From NCBI GenBank assembly GCA_016293805.1, contig JAEDDI010000022.1:1-31832 (forward strand): 31,832 bases of DNA, read 5' to 3'. The position numbers and the translations under genes were made by a program. The notes under the pieces are model-generated. The model was not told the DNA's origin. It worked only from the letters and a program-made list of their open reading frames with translations, and searched no databases. The DNA is from Bacillota bacterium. Its GTDB lineage: Bacteria; Bacillota; Clostridia; Peptostreptococcales; Anaerovoracaceae. This document shows, in pieces, positions 20,748-28,927 of this stretch (position 1 is its first letter; the number at the start of each line of letters is the position of its first letter).

Positions 20748-21962
20748 TTATAAATTTAATTCATCTAATATAGGATTCTTTGCAATTACGCCTTCTTCAA
20801 TCAGCTGTTTTTCTTCTTCAGGAGTAAGTCCGAAAACTTCTCTGTTGTGCTGACCGATTATTGGAGCCGGAGTTTCAACAGCTCCCGGTGTTTCGCTCAT
20901 CTTAACAACGCATCCCTGGAAATATAAATCTCCTGCTGTTGGGTGTACGCTGTGAACCATCATCTCTCTTGCCTGAATCTGAGGATTTTCAATTGCTTCC
21001 TTGATATTAAGTACAGGTCCGCACGGAACACTTGCCTCATCCATTACTGCATCGATTTCAGCCTTAGTGTGCTCCCTGCACCATCCTTCAATAACGTTCT
21101 TAAGATCAGGTTTGTAGTTCTCGAATCTTAATACGTTAGTTGCATATCTTGGATCTTCAAGAAGTTCTTTGTGATCTATTGCATCGCAAAGTCTTTCGAA
21201 CATCTTGTCATTACCTGCGCCAAGTGCCACATATCCATCCTTACATTCATATACGTCAAACGGTGCGATTGAAGGGTCGATATTACCAGTTCTCTGAGTA
21301 ATTTCTCCGTTAAGTGTATAGTTAACGATAGCATTCTCAAGAATTGAGAAAATAACATCCTGCATCGAAACATCTACATGCTGACCTTTTCCTGTCTTTT
21401 CACGATAGTAAAGAGCCATCATTATACCTACAGCAAGGTAGATACCGGAAACATGGTCTGCTACAGATGGTCCAACCTTTACAGGATTTGTTTCAGGATG
21501 TCCTGTAAGGTTTAATATTCCACCCATGGCCTGTGAAACGATATCATATGCAGGTCTGTGTGAATACGGTCCGTACTGACCAAAACCCGCACTTGATGCA
21601 TATACGATGTTAGGGTTGATTTCCTTGATTGTATCGTAATCAATCTTTAACTTCTTAGTTACGCCGCCTTTGTAGTTTTCTACAAGAACATCTGCATCCT
21701 TAACAAGGTCATACAGCATCTGTCTGCCTTTTTCAGATTTAAGATTAAGTGCTGTGCTCTTCTTGTTTCTGTTAAATGAACAGAAGAATGCACTTTCACC
21801 TGATTTCTCTTCAAGAGGGCCCCATGTACGGCACTGGTCTCCACCAAGAGGTTCTACCTTGATAACCTCAGCACCATAGTCTGCAAGGAACATTGTTCCG
21901 AATGGTCCGTTTAAAGATGATGTAAGGTCTACGACTTTAAGTCCTTCAAATACTTTATTCAC
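20748..21962 (-). CDS. Class III CoA-transferase (CaiB/BaiF family)
   Basis: A 404-residue formyl-CoA transferase-type enzyme that moves CoA between carboxylic acids. The N-terminus has VVDLTSSLNGPFGTMFLADYGAEVI and then KVEPLGGDQCR; the catalytic Asp is D169 in VGPSVADHVSGIYLAVG; RTGNIDPSIAPFDVYECKDG is the typical middle region. The start is a GTG with GGAGGT upstream. It lies 31 bp after the etfA stop and 11 bp before the hotdog gene. In context it would activate the acid substrate to a CoA thioester using an acyl-CoA product of the same operon. Substrate not identifiable. Confidence 0.9.
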   Translation of the reverse strand: MNKVFEGLKVVDLTSSLNGPFGTMFLADYGAEVIKVEPLGGDQCRTWGPLEEKSGESAFFCSFNRNKKSTALNLKSEKGRQMLYDLVKDADVLVENYKGGVTKKLKIDYDTIKEINPNIVYASSAGFGQYGPYSHRPAYDIVSQAMGGILNLTGHPETNPVKVGPSVADHVSGIYLAVGIMMALYYREKTGKGQHVDVSMQDVIFSILENAIVNYTLNGEITQRTGNIDPSIAPFDVYECKDGYVALGAGNDKMFERLCDAIDHKELLEDPRYATNVLRFENYKPDLKNVIEGWCREHTKAEIDAVMDEASVPCGPVLNIKEAIENPQIQAREMMVHSVHPTAGDLYFQGCVVKMSETPGAVETPAPIIGQHNREVFGLTPEEEKQLIEEGVIAKNPILDELNL

Positions 21963-21993
21963 TGTAATACCTCCGAATTAAAAATGCGATGTC

Positions 21994-23103
21994 CTACTTT
22001 GATGCGATTGCAGCTGCGATTGCTTCTGTAAGCATTGGAGTTACCTTGAACAGGTCTCCGCAGATACCGTAGTCAGCAATTTCAAAGATTGGAGCGTTAG
22101 GGTCCTTGTTTACTGCAATGATAAGTTCAGATTCCTGCATACCTGCCTTGTGCTGGATTGAACCTGAAATACCAAGTGCAACATAGATTTTAGGATGTAC
22201 TGTCTTACCTGTCTGTCCAACCTGGTGGTCATGTGAAAGCCAGCCTGAGTCAACTGTTACACGGGATCCGCCTAATACGCCGCCGCCAAATGCTTCGATA
22301 AGGTCTTCAGCAAGTTTGATTCCGCCTTCGATATCCTTCTTGATGCCTCTTCCTACTGATACGATGATATCAGCACCGATAAGGTCAACAATCTTCTTTG
22401 AAGCCTTAACAACTTCTTCTACTACTGTCTTGATATCTCCGTCAGCGAATTCAACATTGTATGATTCTACTACACATGCATCAGCCTTAGACTGATCAAA
22501 TTCAGCCTTCTTCATAACGCCTGGTCTTACTGTTGACATGCAAGGTCTGAATCTAGGGCAGATGATTGTAGCCATAAGATGTCCGCCGAATGCAGGTCTT
22601 GTCATCTTTAAGTTAACATCTTCCATGTTGAATCTTTCGTACTTTTCAGCAGGAAGAGTTGAAGCTGACTTAAGGAATTCAACATAGTTGTTCATGTCGA
22701 TGTCAAGGTGAGTACAGTCAGCTGTAAGTCCTGTTCCAAGTCTTGCTGCACATCTAGGAGCAAGGTCTCTTCCGTAGTTAGTAGCACCGAATAATACTAC
22801 TTCAGGCTTCTTGTCTTCGATAATGTCGCATAATGCCTTAGCATATCCGTCTGTTGTATAGATTTCTAAAGCAGGATCTTCTATTACATATACTTTGTCA
22901 GCGCCGTATCCGCCAAGCTGAGGAGCAAGGTCCTTGACGCCGTTTCCGATAAGGATACCGATAAGATCTGATCCTCTTTCGTCTGCAAGCTTTCTGCCTT
23001 CTGAGATAAGTTCGAAGTCTGTGTTCATAAGCTTGCCTTCTCTCTGCTCACAGAATACCCATATATCCTTGAAAGCAGCTAAATCTGTATTATTAAAAGC
23101 CAT
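21994..23103 (-). CDS. etfA: Electron transfer flavoprotein, alpha subunit
   Basis: A 369-residue EtfA. The C-terminal FAD-binding half shows VSVGRGIKKDIEGGIKLAEDL, GGSRVTVDSGWLSHDHQVGQTGKTVHPKIY, then ALGISGSIQHKAGMQESELI and ADYGICGDLFKVTPMLTEAI. It pairs with EtfB directly upstream (24 bp gap) to shuttle electrons to or from the acyl-CoA dehydrogenase. It is longer than the usual 310-340, chiefly because of extra N-terminal sequence. It has no N-terminal ferredoxin domain. AAAGGAG precedes the ATG. Confidence 0.96.
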   Translation of the reverse strand: MAFNNTDLAAFKDIWVFCEQREGKLMNTDFELISEGRKLADERGSDLIGILIGNGVKDLAPQLGGYGADKVYVIEDPALEIYTTDGYAKALCDIIEDKKPEVVLFGATNYGRDLAPRCAARLGTGLTADCTHLDIDMNNYVEFLKSASTLPAEKYERFNMEDVNLKMTRPAFGGHLMATIICPRFRPCMSTVRPGVMKKAEFDQSKADACVVESYNVEFADGDIKTVVEEVVKASKKIVDLIGADIIVSVGRGIKKDIEGGIKLAEDLIEAFGGGVLGGSRVTVDSGWLSHDHQVGQTGKTVHPKIYVALGISGSIQHKAGMQESELIIAVNKDPNAPIFEIADYGICGDLFKVTPMLTEAIAAAIASK

Positions 23104-23127
23104 TTTGAATCTCCTTTCAAACTAAAA

Positions 23128-23934
23128 CTAAATTGCATGCTTTTCTAATAACTTAGCAGCAAGTAATTCTGCAGTTTCCTTTGTTGCACCCGGAAGCATT
23201 TCACCGATACCCTTCTGAGGAGGAGTAAATGATGTGAAAATGTTTGTAGGTGAACCCTTAAGACCGATCTTATCAGGCTCGATAAGCGGTTCGTCCTTAA
23301 GTTCGTTGTAATCAAAGATCTGTAATGGTTTTGAATAGCAGTCCATGATACCGATAAGGTTCATGTATCTAGGCTTCATATCCTGGTCATTGATGCAAGT
23401 GATAAGGCAAGGTGTCTGAGTTGAGATAGTCATGTAACCGTCTTCAAGCATTCTCTTTACTGTAACCTTGTCGCCTTCCTTTGTAACTTCTGCTGCATAT
23501 GAAATCTGAGGAAGGTTAAGCTTTTCAGCAATCTGAGGTCCAACCTGAGCTGTATCTCCGTCGATAGCCTGTCTTCCTGAGAAAATCATGAAGTCGTTGT
23601 CGCCTGCCTGAGCATGAACGATTGCAGCTCCGAGAATCTGTGATGTAGCGAATGTATCTGATCCGCCGAATTCTCTTCCTGATACAAGGATTGCATCATC
23701 TGCACCCATAGCGATTAATTCTCTAAGCATTCCTTCTGCAGGAGGAGGTCCCATTGTGATTGCTGTAACCTGACATCCTGTAGCGTCTTTAATTCTAAGA
23801 GCCTGTTCCATAGCAGCAAGGTCATCAGGATTGATGATTGTCTGCATTGAAGCTCTGTCTAATGTACCGTCTTCGTGTACTGCAACAGTTCCGGAAGTAT
23901 CTGGAACCTGCTTTACTGTAACATAAATTCTCAT
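23128..23934 (-). CDS. etfB: Electron transfer flavoprotein, beta subunit
   Basis: A 268-residue EtfB. Signatures are VTVKQVPDTSG at the N-terminus, NPDDLAAMEQALRIKD, ITMGPPPAEGMLRELIAMGADDAILVS, and SGRQAIDGDTAQVGPQIAEKL, with the TPCLITCINDQDMKPRYM segment that contacts the partner dehydrogenase. In Clostridia such Etf may bifurcate electrons with an acyl-CoA dehydrogenase; the sequence is compatible but I cannot confirm it by eye. It lies 14 bp downstream of the acyl-CoA dehydrogenase stop. GGAGG precedes the ATG by eight bases. Confidence 0.96.
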   Translation of the reverse strand: MRIYVTVKQVPDTSGTVAVHEDGTLDRASMQTIINPDDLAAMEQALRIKDATGCQVTAITMGPPPAEGMLRELIAMGADDAILVSGREFGGSDTFATSQILGAAIVHAQAGDNDFMIFSGRQAIDGDTAQVGPQIAEKLNLPQISYAAEVTKEGDKVTVKRMLEDGYMTISTQTPCLITCINDQDMKPRYMNLIGIMDCYSKPLQIFDYNELKDEPLIEPDKIGLKGSPTNIFTSFTPPQKGIGEMLPGATKETAELLAAKLLEKHAI

Positions 23935-23948
23935 TTGTTAGGTCCTCC

Positions 23949-25097
23949 TTACTTACCTGCTAATACTGCTCTTGAAATAACTACCTTGTGGATTTCGTTA
24001 GTTCCTTCGTAGATTTCTGTTATCTTGGCATCTCTGTACATTCTTTCAAGTGGATAATCCTTCATGTAACCGTATCCGCCGTGAATCTGAAGTGCAAGGT
24101 TTGTTACGTAACGAGCGTTTTCTGAACAGTGCATCTTAGCCATAGCTGCAACCTTGTTGATTGGCTTTCCTGCGTCCTGTGACCATGCAGCATAGTATGC
24201 AAGCTGCTTAGCAGCTTCTGTCTTAGTAGCCATGTCAGCGATATACCACTGGATACCCTGAAGGTTAGCGATAGGAGCACCAAACTGTTCTCTTTCCTTT
24301 GAGTACTTAACTGCAAGGTCAAGTGCGCCCTGAGCGATACCGATTGCCTGAGCTGCAACACCGATTCTAGCGCCGTCAAGAGCCATCATTGCAATTTTGA
24401 AGCCCTTGCCAAGCTTTCCAAGAACGTTCTTTGCAGGCACTCTGCAGTCTTCTAATACAAGTTCTGCTGTTTCTGAACCGCAGATACCCATCTTGTTTTC
24501 AATCTTTCCATGTGAGAATCCAGGGAAGCTTCTTTCTACGATAAATGCAGTCATTCCCTTTGTCTTCTTTTCAGGTTCTGTAAGTGCAAAGATTACAAAT
24601 ACGTCAGCTCTTGATCCGCCTGTGATGAAGCACTTTGTTCCGTTAAGGATGTACTCATCTGTTTCAGAATCATATACAGCAACTGTCTTAACGCCTGCTG
24701 CGTCTGAACCTGCTCCAGGTTCTGTAAGCGCGAATGCTGCAAGCTTTCCGCCTGATGTGATCTGAGGAAGGTATTCTTCCTTCTGTTCCTTTGTTCCGAA
24801 TTCATTGATTGCATGTGGTGTGATTAAGTGAATTGAAAGACAAGCAGCTGAAGTTAAGCACTTCTTACCGAATTCTTCTACTGCGATAACCTTTTCAATT
24901 GCACCGCCGCCTACTCCACCGTATTCTCTTGGAACGCCGATTCCTGTGAAACCGCACTTAACCATCTTCTGGAAGTTGTCCCATGGAAATTCGTGTGTTT
25001 CGTCCACTTCTGCTGCTACCGGTTCAAGTTCTTCTTCTGCGAACTGAGCAGCTAACTTTTTAAGTAATTCCTGTTCTCTAGTTAACGAAAAGTCCAT
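23949..25097 (-). CDS. Short-chain acyl-CoA dehydrogenase
   Basis: A 382-residue FAD-dependent acyl-CoA dehydrogenase. Landmarks are FALTEPGAGSDA, KCFITGGSRADV, LALQIHGGYGYMKDYPLERMYRDAKI, and the catalytic Glu in EIYEGTNEIHKVV. With EtfAB it would reduce an enoyl-CoA (butyryl-, propionyl- or similar) or run in reverse. I chose the ATG at 25097; the preceding GTG at 25106 lies in the ribosome site AGGAGAGGTGG. It is the first gene of the operon acd-etfB-etfA-CoA-transferase-hotdog. The chain-length preference is not readable. Confidence 0.95.
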   Translation of the reverse strand: MDFSLTREQELLKKLAAQFAEEELEPVAAEVDETHEFPWDNFQKMVKCGFTGIGVPREYGGVGGGAIEKVIAVEEFGKKCLTSAACLSIHLITPHAINEFGTKEQKEEYLPQITSGGKLAAFALTEPGAGSDAAGVKTVAVYDSETDEYILNGTKCFITGGSRADVFVIFALTEPEKKTKGMTAFIVERSFPGFSHGKIENKMGICGSETAELVLEDCRVPAKNVLGKLGKGFKIAMMALDGARIGVAAQAIGIAQGALDLAVKYSKEREQFGAPIANLQGIQWYIADMATKTEAAKQLAYYAAWSQDAGKPINKVAAMAKMHCSENARYVTNLALQIHGGYGYMKDYPLERMYRDAKITEIYEGTNEIHKVVISRAVLAGK

Positions 25098-25161
25098 ACT
25101 TTCCACCTCTCCTATAAATTTTTATGTTTTACCATACTTTGTTAAAAAAATAACTGCTTTG

Positions 25162-25189
25162 ATTATAGCATTTCGGATTTTTTTGTAAA
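25162..25189 (-). promoter_or_regulatory. Promoter of the acd-etf operon
   Basis: The minus strand has TTTACA (25189-25184), 16 bp, then perfect TATAAT (25167-25162). Transcription would start near 25155, about 57 bases before the acyl-CoA dehydrogenase ATG. Confidence 0.65.
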
Positions 25190-25404
25190 CCTAATTTAAA
25201 AATATTTGATGTCCTTTTGAGTGAATTTTTTAAAGTATTCTGTATACAAAGAGAAAAAGATGATTTTTTTCAATCCCTTCCAGCCTTCAAGGAATTTATG
25301 CAACTTTTTGAACCTCCGCCTGTGGATTTCTTCAGTAATCGCAATAGGTTTCCCCTATTTGCTCAGGCATGTGACACTGCACGAAAATGACAGTCGAAAG
25401 CAGC

Positions 25405-25432
25405 AAAAAGAGGACAGAATTCATCTGCCCTC
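25405..25432 (-). terminator. Terminator after tyrS
   Basis: On the minus strand GAGGGCAGA (25432-25424) pairs with TCTGTCCTC (25418-25410), one G-T pair, followed by five T (25409-25405). It lies 14 bases after the tyrS stop. I see no gene in 25190-25404. Confidence 0.8.
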
Positions 25433-25446
25433 CGGTGTCGTTTCTC

Positions 25447-26781
25447 TTATCCGAGTACAACCATATGATATGTTTTCTTGCCTTTTTTTATAAGCAGTTT
25501 GCCTTCTTCATCAAATGATGACAATGTGATGTTCATCTTTGGATCTGTAACTTTTTCTCCGGCTGCTGTAAGACCTCCCTGCTTGATTGTTCTGAAACCT
25601 TCTCCATTTGACGCAACGATTCCGATTTCTCTGATGAGATTTACAATTCCCATTCCCTCACCTTCGAAAAGACTTCTTTCCATAGTTGTTGCTGGAACAT
25701 TATCCATTGCGCCTTCACCGCTGAATGCGGCTCTTGCTCCGTCCTGCGCCTTTTTTGCCTCTTCTTCGCCGTGAACAAGCTTTGTAACTTCATATGCGAG
25801 AATCTCTTTTGCCTTGTTGATTTCAGCGCCTTCCAGCGACGAAAGTCTTTCAACTTCGTCCATAGGAAGGAATGTCAGCATTCTGAGACATTTGTTGACA
25901 TCTGCATCCTCAACATTTCTCCAGTACTGATAGAATTCATATGGAGAAGTTTTTTCAGCATCGAGCCACAATGCACCCTTCTGGGTCTTTCCCATTTTCT
26001 TTCCTTCACTGTTTGTAAGGAGTGCGAATGTCATTCCGTAATAGTCATCTTTGCCGAGAAGTCTTCTTGAAAGATCTGCACCGAACAGAATATTGGACCA
26101 CTGGTCATTTCCGCCGAACTCAATCTTGCAGCCTATATCTCTTGCAAGGCAGTAGAAATCATATGACTGAAGAAGCATATAGTTGAATTCCAGGAAAGAA
26201 AGTCCTTTTTCCATTCTCTGTTTAAAGCATTCTGCTCTGAGCATTGCGTTTACACTGAACTTGCTTCCGATGTCTCTGATAAATTCAAGATAGTTGAAAT
26301 CAAGAAGCCAGTCTGCATTGTTTACGCAGATTGCCTTGCCTTCATCAGGTTCTTTGTTTGAACTTCCCTTCTCGAGAACGCTTCCGCTCGGCGTGTATTT
26401 CCATTCTTCATCAAATTCAAGAAATCTGTCAAACAGATGTTTAAACTTTATTCCGTTCTCCCTTATTGTTTCCTGAGTCATCATCTGTCTCATGTCTGTT
26501 CTTCCGGAAGGGTCTCCAATCATGGTTGTTCCCCCTCCGATGAGAACCACAGGTGTATGTCCATACTTCTGCATATACATCATGATGATAACCTGCATGA
26601 AATGTCCCACATGAAGGCAGTCTGCAGTAGGGTCGAATCCTATGTAGAACTTTATTTTTTCCTTGCCCAGAAGTTCTCTTATACCTTCATCGTCCGTAGT
26701 CTGTTCGATGAATCCTCTCTCTCTGAGAACGTCATAGACGTTGTCGTATTTACTTACATTGTCTGGTATATAGTTTTTCAT
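25447..26781 (-). CDS. tyrS: Tyrosyl-tRNA synthetase
   Basis: A 444-residue class I synthetase. The HIGH motif appears as CLHVGH, the KMSKS loop as KKMGKTQKG, the Tyr-binding region as NYMLLQSYDFYCLARD and FGGNDQWSNILFG, and a C-terminal S4-like RNA-binding domain follows (FRTIKQGGLTAAGEKV). It charges tRNA-Tyr. I chose the ATG at 26781, preceded by GGAGG; the longer frame from 26817 adds 12 basic residues encoded by a hairpin. No T-box leader is present. It follows upp by 45 bp. Confidence 0.97.
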   Translation of the reverse strand: MKNYIPDNVSKYDNVYDVLRERGFIEQTTDDEGIRELLGKEKIKFYIGFDPTADCLHVGHFMQVIIMMYMQKYGHTPVVLIGGGTTMIGDPSGRTDMRQMMTQETIRENGIKFKHLFDRFLEFDEEWKYTPSGSVLEKGSSNKEPDEGKAICVNNADWLLDFNYLEFIRDIGSKFSVNAMLRAECFKQRMEKGLSFLEFNYMLLQSYDFYCLARDIGCKIEFGGNDQWSNILFGADLSRRLLGKDDYYGMTFALLTNSEGKKMGKTQKGALWLDAEKTSPYEFYQYWRNVEDADVNKCLRMLTFLPMDEVERLSSLEGAEINKAKEILAYEVTKLVHGEEEAKKAQDGARAAFSGEGAMDNVPATTMERSLFEGEGMGIVNLIREIGIVASNGEGFRTIKQGGLTAAGEKVTDPKMNITLSSFDEEGKLLIKKGKKTYHMVVLG

Positions 26782-26790
26782 AGCGCCTCC

Positions 26791-26817
26791 ATGCCGCCGT
26801 CTTGTCAGCCGCGGCAT
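26791..26817 (-). promoter_or_regulatory. Stem-loop before the tyrS ribosome site
   Basis: ATGCCGC (26791-26797) pairs perfectly with GCGGCAT (26811-26817) around 13 bases, immediately before the GGAGG of tyrS. It has no T-run, so it is not a standard terminator. It could tune translation or mRNA processing between upp and tyrS; no ligand motif is recognised. Confidence 0.35.
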
Positions 26818-26826
26818 AATATTAAA

Positions 26827-27456
26827 TTATTTTGTTCCGAAGATTCTGTCTCCTGCATCTCCCAGTCCCGGAACAATGTATGCATTTTCATTGAGCTTTT
26901 CGTCTTTTGCAGCGATATAGATATCAACGTCAGGATGTTTCTTCTGAAGTTCTTCAATTCCTTCAGGAGCTGCTATAAGGCACATGAAAGTTATGTTCTT
27001 TCCGCCTCTTGCCTTTACAAAGTCGATTGCTGCAACTGCTGATCCTCCAGTTGCAAGCATAGGGTCAACAACGTAAATCTTTCTCTTGTCTATATCTTCA
27101 GGCATTTTGCAGTAGTATTCTACAGGTTCATGAGTCTCCGGATCTCTGTAAAGGCCAACGTGTCCAACCTTTGCGTTAGGCATAATCTCCAGCACTCCGT
27201 CAACCATTCCAAGGCCTGCTCTGAGGATAGGAACAATTGCAACATCAAGTCCCTGAAGCTGCTTGACTGTAGTCTTGCATATTGGAGTTTCGATTTCCAC
27301 TTCTTCTAAAGCCAGATCTCTTGTTGATTCAAAAGTCATCAGCATTGCGATTTCCTTTACAAGCTGTCTGAAATCCTTTGTAGTAGTATTCTTATCTCTA
27401 ATCATTGCAACTTTGTGCTGAATTAACGGATGTTCAAATACATAAACTTTACTCAT
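26827..27456 (-). CDS. upp: Uracil phosphoribosyltransferase
   Basis: A 209-residue pyrimidine-salvage enzyme making UMP from uracil and PRPP. Hallmarks are HPLIQHKVAMIRDKNT at the N-terminus, PILRAGLGMVDG, the PRPP-binding DPMLATGGSA and the uracil-binding end IVPGLGDAGDRIFGTK. Length and motifs are canonical. It lies 26 bp after rpiB in the prfA-sua5-rpiB-upp order common in Clostridia. GGAGG precedes the ATG. Confidence 0.98.
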   Translation of the reverse strand: MSKVYVFEHPLIQHKVAMIRDKNTTTKDFRQLVKEIAMLMTFESTRDLALEEVEIETPICKTTVKQLQGLDVAIVPILRAGLGMVDGVLEIMPNAKVGHVGLYRDPETHEPVEYYCKMPEDIDKRKIYVVDPMLATGGSAVAAIDFVKARGGKNITFMCLIAAPEGIEELQKKHPDVDIYIAAKDEKLNENAYIVPGLGDAGDRIFGTK

Positions 27457-27482
27457 TTCTTACCTCCACATTCTTTGCTCAA

Positions 27483-27914
27483 TTACATTTCATTTAAAAT
27501 ATCAACCCTTCTCTGATGTCTGCCTCCTTCAAATTCAGTTTCAAGCCATGCATCCACCATTTCGAGTGCTGTAACACTGTCAGTTGTTCTTGCCCCCATT
27601 GCAAGCATGTTGGCATCGTTATGCTTTCTTGTCATAACTGCCATATTCACATCAGTGCAGAGTGCGCATCTTGCTCCCTTAACCTTGTTTGCCGCCATTG
27701 AAATCCCTATTCCTGTTCCGCAGCAGACAATTCCTCTGTCACATATTCCATCTGCAACCGCTTCTCCGCATTTGTGGCCGTATACAGGATAATCTACAGA
27801 TTCCTTCGAATCTGTGCCAAGATCAAGAACTTCTATGCCTTTTTCAGCAAGGTGCTTTTTAACAAGTTCCTTAAGCTCAAATCCTGCATGGTCCGATGCC
27901 AGCGCAATTTTCAT
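27483..27914 (-). CDS. rpiB: Ribose-5-phosphate isomerase B
   Basis: A 143-residue RpiB/LacAB-family isomerase of the pentose phosphate pathway. Visible are the opening IALASDHAGFELKE (phosphate-site Asp-His), DYPVYGHKC, GIVCCGTGIGISMAANK with the catalytic Cys, and RKHNDANMLAMGAR with the ligand Asn/Arg. The length is typical. AGGAGGA precedes the ATG, and the gene begins 11 bp after the sua5 stop. Its product also feeds PRPP synthesis, which the neighbouring upp uses. Confidence 0.97.
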   Translation of the reverse strand: MKIALASDHAGFELKELVKKHLAEKGIEVLDLGTDSKESVDYPVYGHKCGEAVADGICDRGIVCCGTGIGISMAANKVKGARCALCTDVNMAVMTRKHNDANMLAMGARTTDSVTALEMVDAWLETEFEGGRHQRRVDILNEM

Positions 27915-27925
27915 AATTTTTCCTC

Positions 27926-28927
27926 CTAAACATTTTGTACATTATATCCCGCAGATTTCAGCATTCTGTTCATTACGGCAAACCCAACTTCATCGTTTCC
28001 GGAAAGCGCCCCCGCCAGAATGAGCTGAACCTTTTCTGCATCCATTCTGCGAAGCTCTGCAAAGAATTTACGCGCCGCCTCTTCAGAATCATTATCATCA
28101 AACAGTATTACTCCAACCTTCAATCCCCGGTCTTCGTTTTCCTTCTTTACTCTGCGTATCTGCTCCTCAACAGAATCTCTACGTCCGCTGAAAACGATCA
28201 TATCAGCTTCGGGAGCATAGTGTCTGTATTTCATTCCCGGAGCTTTCGGGACAAAACTTTCATCTGTCAGAGATTTTCTCAAAACTGCCGGATCTATCTC
28301 GACATCCTTTGACAGAATCTCTGAAATCTGCTCCCTTGTCACAATTCCCGGTCTCAGAATCACCGGGGTGTCACCTGTCATATCGACTACTGTCGACTCT
28401 ATTCCTACACGGCAGTCTGCGCCTTTTATTATATAGTCTATACGCCCTGACATATCGTCGATAACGTGCTGTGCCATTGTTGGAGATGGCCTTCCCGAAA
28501 TATTTGCGGAAGGAGCAGCAACAGGACATCCTGCCGCATCAATCAGAGCTCTTGCAATCTCATCTGAAGGCATTCTGACGCCTACCGTGTCAAGCCCTCC
28601 TGTAGTTGCATCCGGTATTCCCTCCACCTTCTTTACTATCATTGTAAGAGGTCCTGGCCACAGTCTGCCGGCAAGTTCATATACATCGTTATTTGGCGAT
28701 GACGCAAGCATTTCAAGCTGTTTCACATCCGATATGTGCACAATCATAGGATTATCACTGGGTCTTCCTTTTGCCGCGTATACAGCCTTTACAGCGTCTT
28801 CGTTGAAAGCATCAGCGCCAAGTCCGTAGACAGTCTCTGTAGGAAAAGCTACCAGCTTTCCTTCTGAAAGCGCTCTTCCGGCCTCCCTTATATTCTCTGC
28901 TGTCGGTTCCAGTATACGTGTTTTCAT
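27926..28927 (-). CDS. tsaC: L-threonylcarbamoyladenylate synthase, Sua5 type
   Basis: A 333-residue two-domain Sua5/YwlC protein that makes threonylcarbamoyl-AMP for the universal t6A37 tRNA modification. The N-terminal YrdC domain (1 to about 200) shows VAFPTETVYGLGADAFNED, KGRPSDNPMIVHI, LWPGPLTMIV, VGVRMPSDE and APSANISGRPSPT. After the linker around PGMKYRHYAPEADMIVF comes the C-terminal Sua5 domain (about 230-333). Its ATG overlaps the prfA stop by one base (TAATG), so translation is coupled to release factor 1. Confidence 0.95.
   Translation of the reverse strand: MKTRILEPTAENIREAGRALSEGKLVAFPTETVYGLGADAFNEDAVKAVYAAKGRPSDNPMIVHISDVKQLEMLASSPNNDVYELAGRLWPGPLTMIVKKVEGIPDATTGGLDTVGVRMPSDEIARALIDAAGCPVAAPSANISGRPSPTMAQHVIDDMSGRIDYIIKGADCRVGIESTVVDMTGDTPVILRPGIVTREQISEILSKDVEIDPAVLRKSLTDESFVPKAPGMKYRHYAPEADMIVFSGRRDSVEEQIRRVKKENEDRGLKVGVILFDDNDSEEAARKFFAELRRMDAEKVQLILAGALSGNDEVGFAVMNRMLKSAGYNVQNV

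Noticed and set aside
25221..25493. 90-residue plus-strand ORF overlapping the end of tyrS
   Set aside because: It has no ribosome site, runs antisense through the tyrS terminator and tyrS end, and has no recognisable domain; it looks like a chance frame in AT-rich intergenic DNA.
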